A DNA stretch of 64,000 bases. Source: Variovorax terrae (GTDB taxonomy: Bacteria > Pseudomonadota > Gammaproteobacteria > Burkholderiales > Burkholderiaceae_C). Positions within the stretch are counted from its first letter, which is position 1, and each line of letters opens with the position of its first letter. Below the pieces are notes generated by a model, which made no database searches, was not told the origin of the DNA, and saw nothing but the letters and a program-made list of their open reading frames with translations. The stretch covers positions 310,001 to 374,000 of the forward strand of contig NZ_JALGBI010000003.1 in NCBI RefSeq assembly GCF_022809125.1. The letters run 5' to 3'. A program made the position numbers and the translations under genes. Positions 46,450 to 56,407 of the stretch are shown here, piece by piece.

Positions 46450-46854
46450 TCACTCGACGATCTGGCGAAAACTCGCGTAGTGATCGCCGGTGTAATAACA
46501 GGCATCCGGCGTCCTGGGGGGGCCACCGCACACGATGCGCCGGGCGCCCCGGTCACGCGATCCTGGCGTCTTGACGGTGTATTCGCGGTAGTAGCCGCGC
46601 TTCTGGGCCGGGAGCTGCCGCTCGCGGTTGCCGAACACCGTGCCGTCCTTGTCGTATGCAAACGGCCCGCCCTGGCGGATCCGTTCATAGGTTTCCTGGC
46701 CTTGCCGCGGCAGTTCCGCCACGGCGATCTGGGCCGCACTGTCGACGCGCCCTTCGGGCCTCGGGCCCTTGGCCTGCACCAGATTGGGGCTTAGGAATGC
46801 TGCCACCAGCAACAGGCTGGTCAATGCAAACTTGGGAGCAGCAAAACGCGCCAT
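46450..46854 (-). CDS. Secreted guanyl-specific ribonuclease (N1/T1/Sa family)
   Basis: 134 residues. Signal peptide (LTSLLLVAAFLSPNLVQA), then a microbial RNase fold of about 100 residues: YERIRQGGPFAYDKDGTVFGNRERQLP, YYREYTVKTPGSRDRGARRIVCGG with the catalytic Glu and Arg, and CYYTGDHYASFRQI with the catalytic His. Two Cys residues may pair. It cleaves RNA after G outside the cytoplasm. It is transcribed ahead of the barstar gene (73-bp gap), forming an effector-immunity pair. Confidence 0.88.
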   Translation of the reverse strand: MARFAAPKFALTSLLLVAAFLSPNLVQAKGPRPEGRVDSAAQIAVAELPRQGQETYERIRQGGPFAYDKDGTVFGNRERQLPAQKRGYYREYTVKTPGSRDRGARRIVCGGPPRTPDACYYTGDHYASFRQIVE

Positions 46855-46948
46855 AGAACGAAAACCTTGGTTGGGACGCCTTCGGAAACTCCGGGTTAAC
46901 CCGTAATTTCAAGACCGGTAGTGTGACGCATCTGTGCCGAAAACGCAA

Positions 46949-46975
46949 GCAGCTGCCCAAAATTTGAGCAGCTGC
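46949..46975 (-). terminator. Possible terminator after maeB
   Basis: Two GCAGCTGC arms (46949-46956, 46968-46975) around an A/T loop form an 8-bp stem 61 bp past the maeB stop. Only a short imperfect T-run follows on the minus strand. Confidence 0.4.
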
Positions 46976-47035
46976 AAGGGTTGCTGGGAGCCTGGCCGGC
47001 AGAAATTAAGTAGGCACCAACTACTTGAGCAGGCC

Positions 47036-49342
<2,307 letters not shown>

Positions 49343-49551
49343 CAAACGTCTCCTGCGGCGATCGGGTGTCGCAGGGGTGCGGCCAACCGTCGGCTTTGTA
49401 AGGGAGTTGGATTGTAGACCCCGGCACGGTAAAAACCCTAGTCAGTGAATCCACGTAAAAAGGTCTTTTGCTTTTGACTTTTTTGCGGGGGGTTGGGGCT
49501 TGGGCGGGCTGGGCCTGAAGCCGGCGCGGCCAACCTCCGGCGGCGCCTGTC

Positions 49552-50544
49552 ATGATGGATGCCCGGATTCCTCCCCAGGCAAAGCTTTCCATGACCGCGC
49601 CCCTTGGCCCCCGTTTTCAGCTGATCGAAGAAACCACCTGGGAGGCGCTGGCCCGCGATGGCCGCCAGGCGCCGTTCGAGCGGCCGGTGCTGGTGAAGGG
49701 CGGGCTGCGCCACTGGCCGGCCGCGCAATGGTCGTTCGAGAGCCTGGCCCGGCTGCAGAACGCGGACGGCAGGCAGCTCACCACCAAGTTCACCGACGGC
49801 CTGGTCGAGCAGGGGCTCACGCAGGGCCGCCCCTACCTACCCGTGGAGCCTTACCTGCGCGAGTTGATGCCGGCCGAACAGGCGCCCGAGCTGGACACCG
49901 GCCTGCTGCCGCTCAGCCGACGCCGCCAGCTGGCGCCGGGCGAGAGCTTTCACCTGGACTGGGCCTACATGCAGTCGTTCCAGGCCAACCGGCTGTACCT
50001 GGCGCAGTGGGACATCCTCAAGCAGTTCCCGCAACTGCGTCGCGACTTCGATCTGGGCGACCTCTGGCCCGGCCGCCGCTGGACCTGGGAGTTCGTCTTC
50101 ATCGGTCCGGCGCGCACCGTCACCGGCCTGCACAACGACTTTCCGCACAACTGGTTTTGCCAGCTGCGCGGCGTCAAGGAATTCATCCTGTTCCCGCCCG
50201 ACCAGAGCCCCCACCTGTGCCCCGCACAGAAGTACGACTGGGGCGCCACGCTCAGCGACATCAACATCTCGCGCCTGCCCGAGCAGCCGCACGAGCTGGC
50301 GCAGTTCGAGCAGGCCAGCGGCCTCTATGCGCGCGTGGAGGCCGGCGACGCGCTGTTCATCCCCAAGCGCACCTGGCACTCGGTGGTCTCGCTGCTGCCC
50401 TCCATCAGCCTGGGCGTGTTCGGCCTCACGGCCAGCGAGGTGCTGACGGGTGGGGCCTGGGCGACCTGGCTGGATACCCTGCATCACTTGCATTTGTACC
50501 GTTGGGGGAATTGCACTTGCCATCGGGCGTTGCAGATGCGGTAG
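49552..50544 (+). CDS. JmjC/cupin_8-type 2-oxoglutarate oxygenase
   Basis: 330 residues. A cupin_8/JmjC double-stranded beta-helix with the Fe(II) triad: H-x-D in TVTGLHNDFPHNWFCQLRG and the distal His in FIPKRTWHSVVSL, plus a KEFILFPPDQ strand. Related to FIH-like protein or ribosome hydroxylases. It begins VLVKGGLRHWPA, typical of this group. Divergent from maeB. The reading frame ends just before a sharp drop in GC content. Confidence 0.85.
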   Translation: MMDARIPPQAKLSMTAPLGPRFQLIEETTWEALARDGRQAPFERPVLVKGGLRHWPAAQWSFESLARLQNADGRQLTTKFTDGLVEQGLTQGRPYLPVEPYLRELMPAEQAPELDTGLLPLSRRRQLAPGESFHLDWAYMQSFQANRLYLAQWDILKQFPQLRRDFDLGDLWPGRRWTWEFVFIGPARTVTGLHNDFPHNWFCQLRGVKEFILFPPDQSPHLCPAQKYDWGATLSDINISRLPEQPHELAQFEQASGLYARVEAGDALFIPKRTWHSVVSLLPSISLGVFGLTASEVLTGGAWATWLDTLHHLHLYRWGNCTCHRALQMR

Positions 50545-50689
50545 GTGGTGGGTGCATGACGGCCTTCCGAGCGCTGGTCGAACACAAAAGAAGATGTAAC
50601 AATCTGCCGGATCGCGGATCGCCTACGACGTCCACTGACGCTCGCGCGCTAGGCCTCATGTTTATATCGTCGCTTCTTTCGGAGATTCA

Positions 50690-51871
50690 ATGCCACGCCA
50701 CAGAACAGTTCTGCAGGTCTTTGTAGCTTCTCCTGCGGATGTCGCGGAAGAACGAGCAGTTCTAGACAGCGTTGTTGCGGAACTGAATCGAACATGGTCA
50801 CAAAGTCTGAGCCTGAGCTTCGAAGTGCTCAAGTGGGAGACCCACGCACGCCCCGGATTCGCTCAGGACCCGCAGGAAGTCATCAACTCACAACTCCCGG
50901 ATGATTACGACGTATTCCTTGGGATTTTCTGGTCAAGACTTGGTACTCCGACTGGTCGGGCACGCGCTGGCACGGTCGAGGAGTTCGAAAGAGCGCATGC
51001 ACGATTTCGATCCACAGCTACTGCTCCGGAGATCATGCTCTACTTTAAGGACGCACCAATTGCTCCATCTAAGCTGGAGGGAGCCCAACTTGCGGCGCTG
51101 CTCGAATTTAAGGCGTCTCTCTCCGATCGTGGGGGACTCTACGCAACATTTGAAGACCAGGCTGGCTTCGAGGCTTCGTTGCGCGCTCATCTCTCCGCAA
51201 TCGCGCAGAAGTTTGCGTCCGGGGGGACACAAGATAGCGAGGCCGAATATCGGGAAGAGAAAGTCTCGATAGAGCCAGATGCCGCGGATGACGCTGACTT
51301 TGGCTTGCTCGACTACTTAGACATCTACGAATCGCGCGCCCAAGACATGATGCTGGCCATGGCTTCAATTAATGAAGGCACCGTCAGAATTGGAGAGCAG
51401 CTTACCCAAAGAAATGCAGAAGTCCAAGACGCTCGCACGAATCCGCAAGCTGCAAAGCGATCCATAAAACGTGCCTCAGAAGACATGTTCCATTACGCCG
51501 AAACGCTTGGAAACCAGGTCGGCGTTCTCTCAAGGGCTAGGCAAGATGCATTCTTCGCTTTGAGCAGCGCAGTTGCGTTAATGGCCGATTTCCCAGGCGA
51601 TGTTGAGCAACTTCGCGACCTGCGCATTACTTTGTACGACACAATCGCAAGTGCCTCTACTGCGCGTAGTGGTTTGACGGGAATGCGCGATGCCACCTCC
51701 TCGCTACCACGAATCAGCAAAGATCTAAATAAAGCAAAGAGAGCAGTCGCCGAGAATCTAAACAGGTTCTTGGCTGAAATCGAAAGCACCGAATCTACAG
51801 TCACCAATCTGATTGATGCCATGACCAGATTGTTGGAATCGACTTCGCCTGGCTCCAGCCCGGCGCAATGA
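50690..51871 (+). CDS. DUF4062-like protein with helical C-terminus, foreign origin
   Basis: 393 residues. The first about 150 resemble DUF4062: VLQVFVASPADVAEERAVLDSVVAELNR, then VFLGIFWSRLGTPT, TVEEFERA and EIMLYFKDAP, a Rossmann-like fold seen at the N-terminus of STAND/NLR-type proteins. The rest is long alpha-helical, coiled-coil-prone sequence with no NTPase motif. GC here is roughly 45-55% against about 68-70% around it, and codon use is A/T-tolerant, so it was acquired recently. A lone effector or defence-related gene is possible; not proven. Confidence 0.72.
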   Translation: MPRHRTVLQVFVASPADVAEERAVLDSVVAELNRTWSQSLSLSFEVLKWETHARPGFAQDPQEVINSQLPDDYDVFLGIFWSRLGTPTGRARAGTVEEFERAHARFRSTATAPEIMLYFKDAPIAPSKLEGAQLAALLEFKASLSDRGGLYATFEDQAGFEASLRAHLSAIAQKFASGGTQDSEAEYREEKVSIEPDAADDADFGLLDYLDIYESRAQDMMLAMASINEGTVRIGEQLTQRNAEVQDARTNPQAAKRSIKRASEDMFHYAETLGNQVGVLSRARQDAFFALSSAVALMADFPGDVEQLRDLRITLYDTIASASTARSGLTGMRDATSSLPRISKDLNKAKRAVAENLNRFLAEIESTESTVTNLIDAMTRLLESTSPGSSPAQ

Positions 51872-52039
51872 GGCCCAACCCCTATAAGTAGCCGATGGAT
51901 TGGCTGTTAGGGACTCTGCTGCAGTCATATATTCGGTATTTGTAGTGGAATCTGCGTTGCTGACGCACCAATTGATAAAAGCAGTAAGCAAGCTGCTGAA
52001 AGAATAATCGGCGTCTGTCTGCGCGAGGGTGAACCCCAA
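51872..52039. other. A/T-richer gap closing the low-GC island
   Basis: No gene, no tRNA and no clear repeat; the composition is intermediate. The GC content returns to normal at about 52040, inside the next gene's 3' end. Confidence 0.4.
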
Positions 52040-52621
52040 TCACCCGCAACTGGCGCGATCCGCCACAGAACCATTCGTCACAAACTCCAGCGATCCATTC
52101 AGCGTGGCCGCGTTGGCGCCGCCGGCGCCCAGCACGGTGTTGGTGAAACCGATCCGGCGGTTGGCGATGTCAATGGCCACGCTGGTCAGCGGCGCGGCGG
52201 CGCGCACGGTGAACGTGGCGGGCGTGACGTCCTCGCCCAGGGCGACGTAGCTCACTGCCTTGGTGGCCTTGGAGAAAACGACCTCCACCATGTATTTCCT
52301 GGCGTTGCCGCTGTGGGTCATCGCATAGACCGCCGCGCGGCAATAGTCGTTGGGGCCGCCGCTGGTGAAACTGCCCGTGGCATTGCTGATGCCCGCTTCG
52401 CCCAAGCCAACGGTTTTGTCCAGCGTGCCATTGACGTTGGCCGGCGTGGCCGACGAGATGACGAGGGCCGCGGCGCTGACGCTGACGGCGGCCGGCGCGG
52501 GAGTGGCTGCGGGCGCAGGAGCGAGGAGGCTGTCGCCGCCCCCACCGCAGGCGGCGAGGGTCATGGTGGCAATGGCAAGGAGCGCGGCGCGCGAGGTGCG
52601 GACGGTGGAGGAACGGTTCAT
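52040..52621 (-). CDS. Putative lipoprotein
   Basis: 193 residues, function not recognised. Lipoprotein signal with lipobox LAAC (LLAIATMTLAACGGGG), a Pro/Ala linker, then a beta-rich domain that contains ATPANVNGTLDKTVGLG, NDYCRAAVYAMTHSGNARKYMVEV and SVADRASCG. The two late Cys residues could form a disulfide. The start at 52621 gives a regular lipoprotein signal. An inverted repeat ATCCCC-N7-GGGGAT (52685-52703) lies upstream. Confidence 0.7.
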   Translation of the reverse strand: MNRSSTVRTSRAALLAIATMTLAACGGGGDSLLAPAPAATPAPAAVSVSAAALVISSATPANVNGTLDKTVGLGEAGISNATGSFTSGGPNDYCRAAVYAMTHSGNARKYMVEVVFSKATKAVSYVALGEDVTPATFTVRAAAPLTSVAIDIANRRIGFTNTVLGAGGANAATLNGSLEFVTNGSVADRASCG

Positions 52622-52684
52622 GCGGCAGTTGGAGTGGGAGTAGGACATCGGCCCCAAGGCTATCCATCGAACCCGCCACCACCT

Positions 52685-52703
52685 ATCCCCTATCCAGGGG
52701 GAT
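52685..52703. promoter_or_regulatory. Palindrome ATCCCC-N7-GGGGAT
   Basis: Perfect 6-bp arms, 64 bp upstream of the lipoprotein start; probable protein-binding site. The rest of the 52622-52942 gap shows no gene. Confidence 0.45.
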
Positions 52704-52942
52704 TGACCTGTCCTTTGAATCTCCTTAAGGGGCTTGCCTTGTCCAGTTGCGGAATGACGAGCGCGTGTAGAAGGCACCTTTGGAGAGCAGAAGTCAACTC
52801 GGCCTGTCTCATCGCGGCCCAAAGGCCCTGGTGAATCGTTCGGTCTAATATGTCGTTCAGCACGGACGCGCAACGGCTGGGGGCCGCCCCGCGCAGTTTC
52901 GCGTGCCGGTTACTGTCCACGTCCATCGTCACAGGAGGACCC

Positions 52943-53578
52943 GTGAAGCTCATCGGCATGCTCGATTCACCCTACGTCCGGCGCGTCGCTGTTTCGCTCC
53001 AGCTGCTCGGCCTGCGGTTTGAACACCAGTCGCTCTCCGTCTTTCGTACCTTCACCGAGTTTCAGCAGATCAACCCCGTCGTCAAGGCGCCCACCCTCCT
53101 GTGCGACGACGGCGAGGTGCTGATGGACTCGACGCTGATCCTGGCGTACGCCGAAGCGCTGGCCCGTCCGAGGACACTCATGCCAACGGACTTTCGGGAG
53201 CTGCAGCACGACCTGCGCCTCATGGGCTTGGCTCTTGCCGCGACAGAGAAGAGCGTGCAGATCGTCTACGAGCGTGGACTGCGCCCGCCGGAGAAGCTGC
53301 ACGAACCGTGGGTGAGCCGGATCACCGGTCAGTTGCTTGCCGCCTACGGTGAACTGGAGCAGGAACTCAACCGCAGGCCGCTCGCGGCCGGCAGCCCGGG
53401 CCTTCGGCAAGCCGGTGTGACCCTTGGCGTGGCATGGCACTTCACGCAGCAAATGATCCCGGAGGCCGTGCCCGCAGAGAGGTTCCCCCGCTTGGCCGCC
53501 TACTCGGCTTCAGTCGAAGCCTTGCCTGAGTTCAAGGCTGCGCCGCATGGTGAGGGCACGTACCGCAGCAATGGCTAA
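52943..53578 (+). CDS. Glutathione S-transferase family protein
   Basis: 211 residues from the GTG at 52943, chosen for the AGGAGG site 5-10 nt before it. Thioredoxin-like N-domain (KLIGMLDSPYVRRVAVSLQLLGL, with Ser where the catalytic Ser/Cys sits), the cis-Pro segment VKAPTLLCDDG and SS-type MDSTLILAY contact glutathione. A helical C-domain follows. Probably detoxification; substrate unknown. Confidence 0.88.
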   Translation: MKLIGMLDSPYVRRVAVSLQLLGLRFEHQSLSVFRTFTEFQQINPVVKAPTLLCDDGEVLMDSTLILAYAEALARPRTLMPTDFRELQHDLRLMGLALAATEKSVQIVYERGLRPPEKLHEPWVSRITGQLLAAYGELEQELNRRPLAAGSPGLRQAGVTLGVAWHFTQQMIPEAVPAERFPRLAAYSASVEALPEFKAAPHGEGTYRSNG

Positions 53579-53686
53579 GCTCTTGTTCGAAAGAGCCTCC
53601 ACTGACGTGGCTCCGCGAGGCGCCGGCCTGTCCTGCGCTTCGTCAGGTTCTGCCGGCAGCGGCCGCTCGATTCAAAGGAGATGAAT

Positions 53687-54109
53687 ATGAAAAAGCCAGG
53701 TCCAGCCGAAGCACAGCCGGCCTCCGAGCGGATCGACCAAAGAATCGCCGAGCTCGGGGACTGGCGCGGGGAAACCTTGCGCCGGATGCGCGAGCTCATC
53801 CACGAGGCGGACCCCGGCATCGTCGAGGAATGGAAGTGGATGGGCACGCCCGTCTGGTCGCATGACGGAATCATCTGCACCGGCGAGTCCTACAAGTCGG
53901 TCGTGAAGCTGACCTTCGCCAAGGGCGCTTCGTTGAAGGATCCGGCCCGGCTCTTCAACGCGAGCCTTGATGGAAACACCCGGCGCGCGATCGACATCCA
54001 TGAGGGCGAAGAGGTCGACGCGGGTGCGTTCCAGGCCCTCATCCGTGCGGCAGTCGCCCTCAATGCCTCCACCGCACAGGCCAAGGCCCGGCCGAAGCGG
54101 GCGAAGTAG
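53687..54109 (+). CDS. DUF1801 (YdhG-like) protein
   Basis: 140 residues. WRGETLRRMRELIHEADPGIVEEWKWMGTPVWSHDGIICTG is the DUF1801 core; the later KLTFAKGASLKDPARLFNASLDG completes the fold. Basic tail rich in Lys, Arg and Ala. Function unknown; some members are linked to iron or stress. ATG at 53687 is favoured over 53681 because AAAGGAG lies 6 nt before it. Confidence 0.85.
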   Translation: MKKPGPAEAQPASERIDQRIAELGDWRGETLRRMRELIHEADPGIVEEWKWMGTPVWSHDGIICTGESYKSVVKLTFAKGASLKDPARLFNASLDGNTRRAIDIHEGEEVDAGAFQALIRAAVALNASTAQAKARPKRAK

Positions 54110-54132
54110 GCGGCCGGCCCGGACGGCCGCGC

Positions 54133-55116
54133 CTACTGCGGCTCGATGCCCAGCTCGCGGATGCGCCGCGTGATGATGTCGAACTCGGCCTTGTAGTGGG
54201 CCTGGGCCTGCTCGGGCGTGGTCACCATCATCTCGAAGCCGCGGTCGACCAGCAGGGCCTTCACGTCGGGGCTGCCGGCGATGGCGCGGATCTCGGCCGA
54301 GAGCTTCTGCACCACCGGCGTGGGCGTTCTGGCGGGCACCAGCACCGCCATCCAGACGCTGGCGTCGTACAGCGGGTCGGTGAAGCCCAGCTCGCGCAGC
54401 GTGGGCACGTTCGGCAGCGCGGTGGAGCGCTCGCGGCCCATCATGGCCAGTGGCACGATCTTGCCCGCGGCCACCTGCTGCTTGGCCGTGGCCACGCTCG
54501 AGAGGCCGATGCTGATGGTGTGGCCCATCAGGTCCTGCACCACCGGGCCTTCGCCGCGCTGCGGCACGTGCACCATCTGCGCCTTGAGGTCGCGGTTCAG
54601 CGTCTCGCCCGCGAGGTGGCCCAGGCCGCCGATGCCCCAGGAGCCGTAGCTGAGCCTGGCGGCCGGCACCGCGAGCTTGCGGAACTCCTCGAAGTTCTTC
54701 ACGCCCAGCGAGGTGCTGGCCGAGACCAGCGCCGGGCTGCGCAGGATCTGCGCGACGAAGGCGAGGTCTTTCTGCGGGTCGTAGGGCAGGGTCTTGAACA
54801 GCGCCACGTTGTTGACCAGCGGGTCGTTGATGGTGAATAGCAGGGTGTGGCCGTCGGCTTCGGCCTTGGCCACGTCGGCCACGCCGATGGCGCCGGCCGC
54901 GCCCGATTTGTTGTCCACCACCACCGGCTGGCCGAGCGATCGGGACAGGCGCTCGCCGATCAGGCGCGCCACGTAGTCGGTGGCGCCGCCGGCCGGGTAG
55001 GGCACGACCACGCGCAGCGGCTTGGCCGGGAAATTCTGGGCAAAAGCGCCGGATGTCCAGGTGCACAGGACGATGGCAGCTATGGATTTGATAGCAATCA
55101 GAAGCGGACGATGCAT
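54133..55116 (-). CDS. Bug-family (TctC) solute-binding protein 2
   Basis: 327 residues. Signal peptide about residues 1-26, then NFPAKPLRVVVPYPAGGATDYVAR, VVDNKSGAAGAIGVADVAKA and the LGHLAGETLN segment of the Bug family. It binds a carboxylate in the periplasm. It follows a Rieske oxygenase gene by 59 bp on the same strand, so the ligand may be that enzyme's aromatic substrate. A 45-bp repeat (55051-55095) encodes AIKSIAAIVLCTWTS in the signal peptide. Confidence 0.92.
   Translation of the reverse strand: MHRPLLIAIKSIAAIVLCTWTSGAFAQNFPAKPLRVVVPYPAGGATDYVARLIGERLSRSLGQPVVVDNKSGAAGAIGVADVAKAEADGHTLLFTINDPLVNNVALFKTLPYDPQKDLAFVAQILRSPALVSASTSLGVKNFEEFRKLAVPAARLSYGSWGIGGLGHLAGETLNRDLKAQMVHVPQRGEGPVVQDLMGHTISIGLSSVATAKQQVAAGKIVPLAMMGRERSTALPNVPTLRELGFTDPLYDASVWMAVLVPARTPTPVVQKLSAEIRAIAGSPDVKALLVDRGFEMMVTTPEQAQAHYKAEFDIITRRIRELGIEPQ
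55051..55095 (+). repeat. 45-bp GCTAT repeat, copy 9 (inside Bug gene)
   Basis: Perfect GGATGTCC (55051-55058) and perfect hairpin GCTAT-N7-ATAGC (55079-55095). The best copy in the window. In the gene's reading direction it is translated from GCT, as hydrophobic signal-peptide sequence. Confidence 0.85.
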
Positions 55117-55175
55117 GGCGTGTCTCCTCGGGTGGCGGTGCGCTGGTGGCCGGCGGGCTGATGGTGTAAAGGGGC

Positions 55176-56228
55176 TCAGGCGGCCGCGGCGGCGCGCTCG
55201 GCCTGCACGCGCGCGGCCAGCAGGCGGCGGAACTGCACCAGCGCCGCGTCCATGGCCAGCGGCAGCATCGGCGCCTGCGGGTTGAGCAGGATGTTGCGGT
55301 GCTGCGCGGTGATCATGTCGCGGTCCTCGTTGAAGGCGGTGAGCAGGCTGTCGTAGATCGACTGCGTCATGCCCTCGTCGCCCTGGCCCGCGCGGTGCGA
55401 CTGCTGGAAGAAGTAGTGCGTGCTGGTCTCGGTCTCGGGTGTGAGGCTCTGGCAGCTGTGCAGCTGCACCGCGCGGCTCAGGTCGTCCTTCGCATCCGCC
55501 ACCGGGCGCCCGCCCGAGTGCATGAGCAGCGTGCCGGGCAGCAGGAACTCATAGACGAACCAGCGGTCCAGGTGCGTGTCGAAGCGGCGAAAGCGCTGGT
55601 AGAACGGCGGCGGCGCCACGTCGGGCACGTGGCGCGACACCTTGATGCCGTGCGCCAGCCGCTCGATCTGCGGCACGGCCTGCGCGATGCGGGGGGAGCC
55701 GCCCAGCGTCTTTTCGTGCACGTAGCTCAGGTGCGAGAAGTCCAGCAGGTTGTCGCAGATCAGCAGGTAGGGCGTGTCGTAGTGCATGTAGCCCGGCTGG
55801 TGGCGCCAGTCCGGGTGGTCGCACGAGAAGTTGTCGGGCAGCAGCGCGCGGTCGGCGCGCGCCGGCTCGCCCATCCAGACGAAGACCCAGTTGTTGTGCA
55901 GCGCCACCGGGTAGCTGCGCACGCGCGCCCTGGCCGGCACGATGGCGATGCCGGGTGCTTCTACGCAGGCACCCTGTGCGTCGAACTTCAGGCCGTGGTA
56001 GCCGCAGCGCACGCAGTCGCCTTCGCGCCGGCCCTTGGACAGCGGCGCCAGGCGGTGGCAGCAGCGGTCCTCGATCGCGGCCAGGCCGCCGTCGGCGGTG
56101 CGCAGCACCAGGATGGGCTCGCCCAGCGCGGTGCGGCTGAACAGCTGCGGCGCATCGGCCGGCGGTATTTCATGGTTCCACGCGATCACGTACCAGCAGT
56201 CGCGCAGCCATGGCGAGTCGGCGCTCAT
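55176..56228 (-). CDS. Rieske non-heme iron oxygenase, alpha subunit
   Basis: 350 residues. The Rieske [2Fe-2S] pattern C-x-H ... C-x2-H is CCHRLAPLSKGRREGDCVRCGYH. The catalytic iron site shows NLLDFSHLSYVHE (two His). The length and order match the VanA-type phenoxybenzoate/vanillate demethylase subgroup. A separate reductase gene is not present. Probably acts on a methoxylated or substituted aromatic acid. Upstream of the Bug gene on the same strand. Confidence 0.9.
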   Translation of the reverse strand: MSADSPWLRDCWYVIAWNHEIPPADAPQLFSRTALGEPILVLRTADGGLAAIEDRCCHRLAPLSKGRREGDCVRCGYHGLKFDAQGACVEAPGIAIVPARARVRSYPVALHNNWVFVWMGEPARADRALLPDNFSCDHPDWRHQPGYMHYDTPYLLICDNLLDFSHLSYVHEKTLGGSPRIAQAVPQIERLAHGIKVSRHVPDVAPPPFYQRFRRFDTHLDRWFVYEFLLPGTLLMHSGGRPVADAKDDLSRAVQLHSCQSLTPETETSTHYFFQQSHRAGQGDEGMTQSIYDSLLTAFNEDRDMITAQHRNILLNPQAPMLPLAMDAALVQFRRLLAARVQAERAAAAA

Positions 56229-56349
56229 GGGGTGTCTCCTTTGTCTTGCTCGTGAAGGCAATGTAGGAGCGCACCGCGGCCGGCGCTGTCCCCCTCGAAG
56301 GGGACGCGTGGGGTTATTCGGCGCGGCAGTGCGCGCACCCTCGGCGGAA

Positions 56350-56381
56350 AAGAAAAAGCCGCCCCGCAGAACGGGGCGGCT
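56350..56381 (-). terminator. Terminator of the tannase gene
   Basis: Stem AGCCGCCCC / GGGGCGGCT (56357-56381) with an A-run on its left, which reads as a U-run on the minus strand, 27 bp after the tannase stop. Confidence 0.88.
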
Positions 56382-56407
56382 CGGGCCGGCGTCGCGCCGG
56401 CGCGGGA

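Noticed and set aside
50545..52039. Low-GC island as prophage or integron
   Set aside because: No integrase, attachment repeats or tRNA found; only one gene can be supported.
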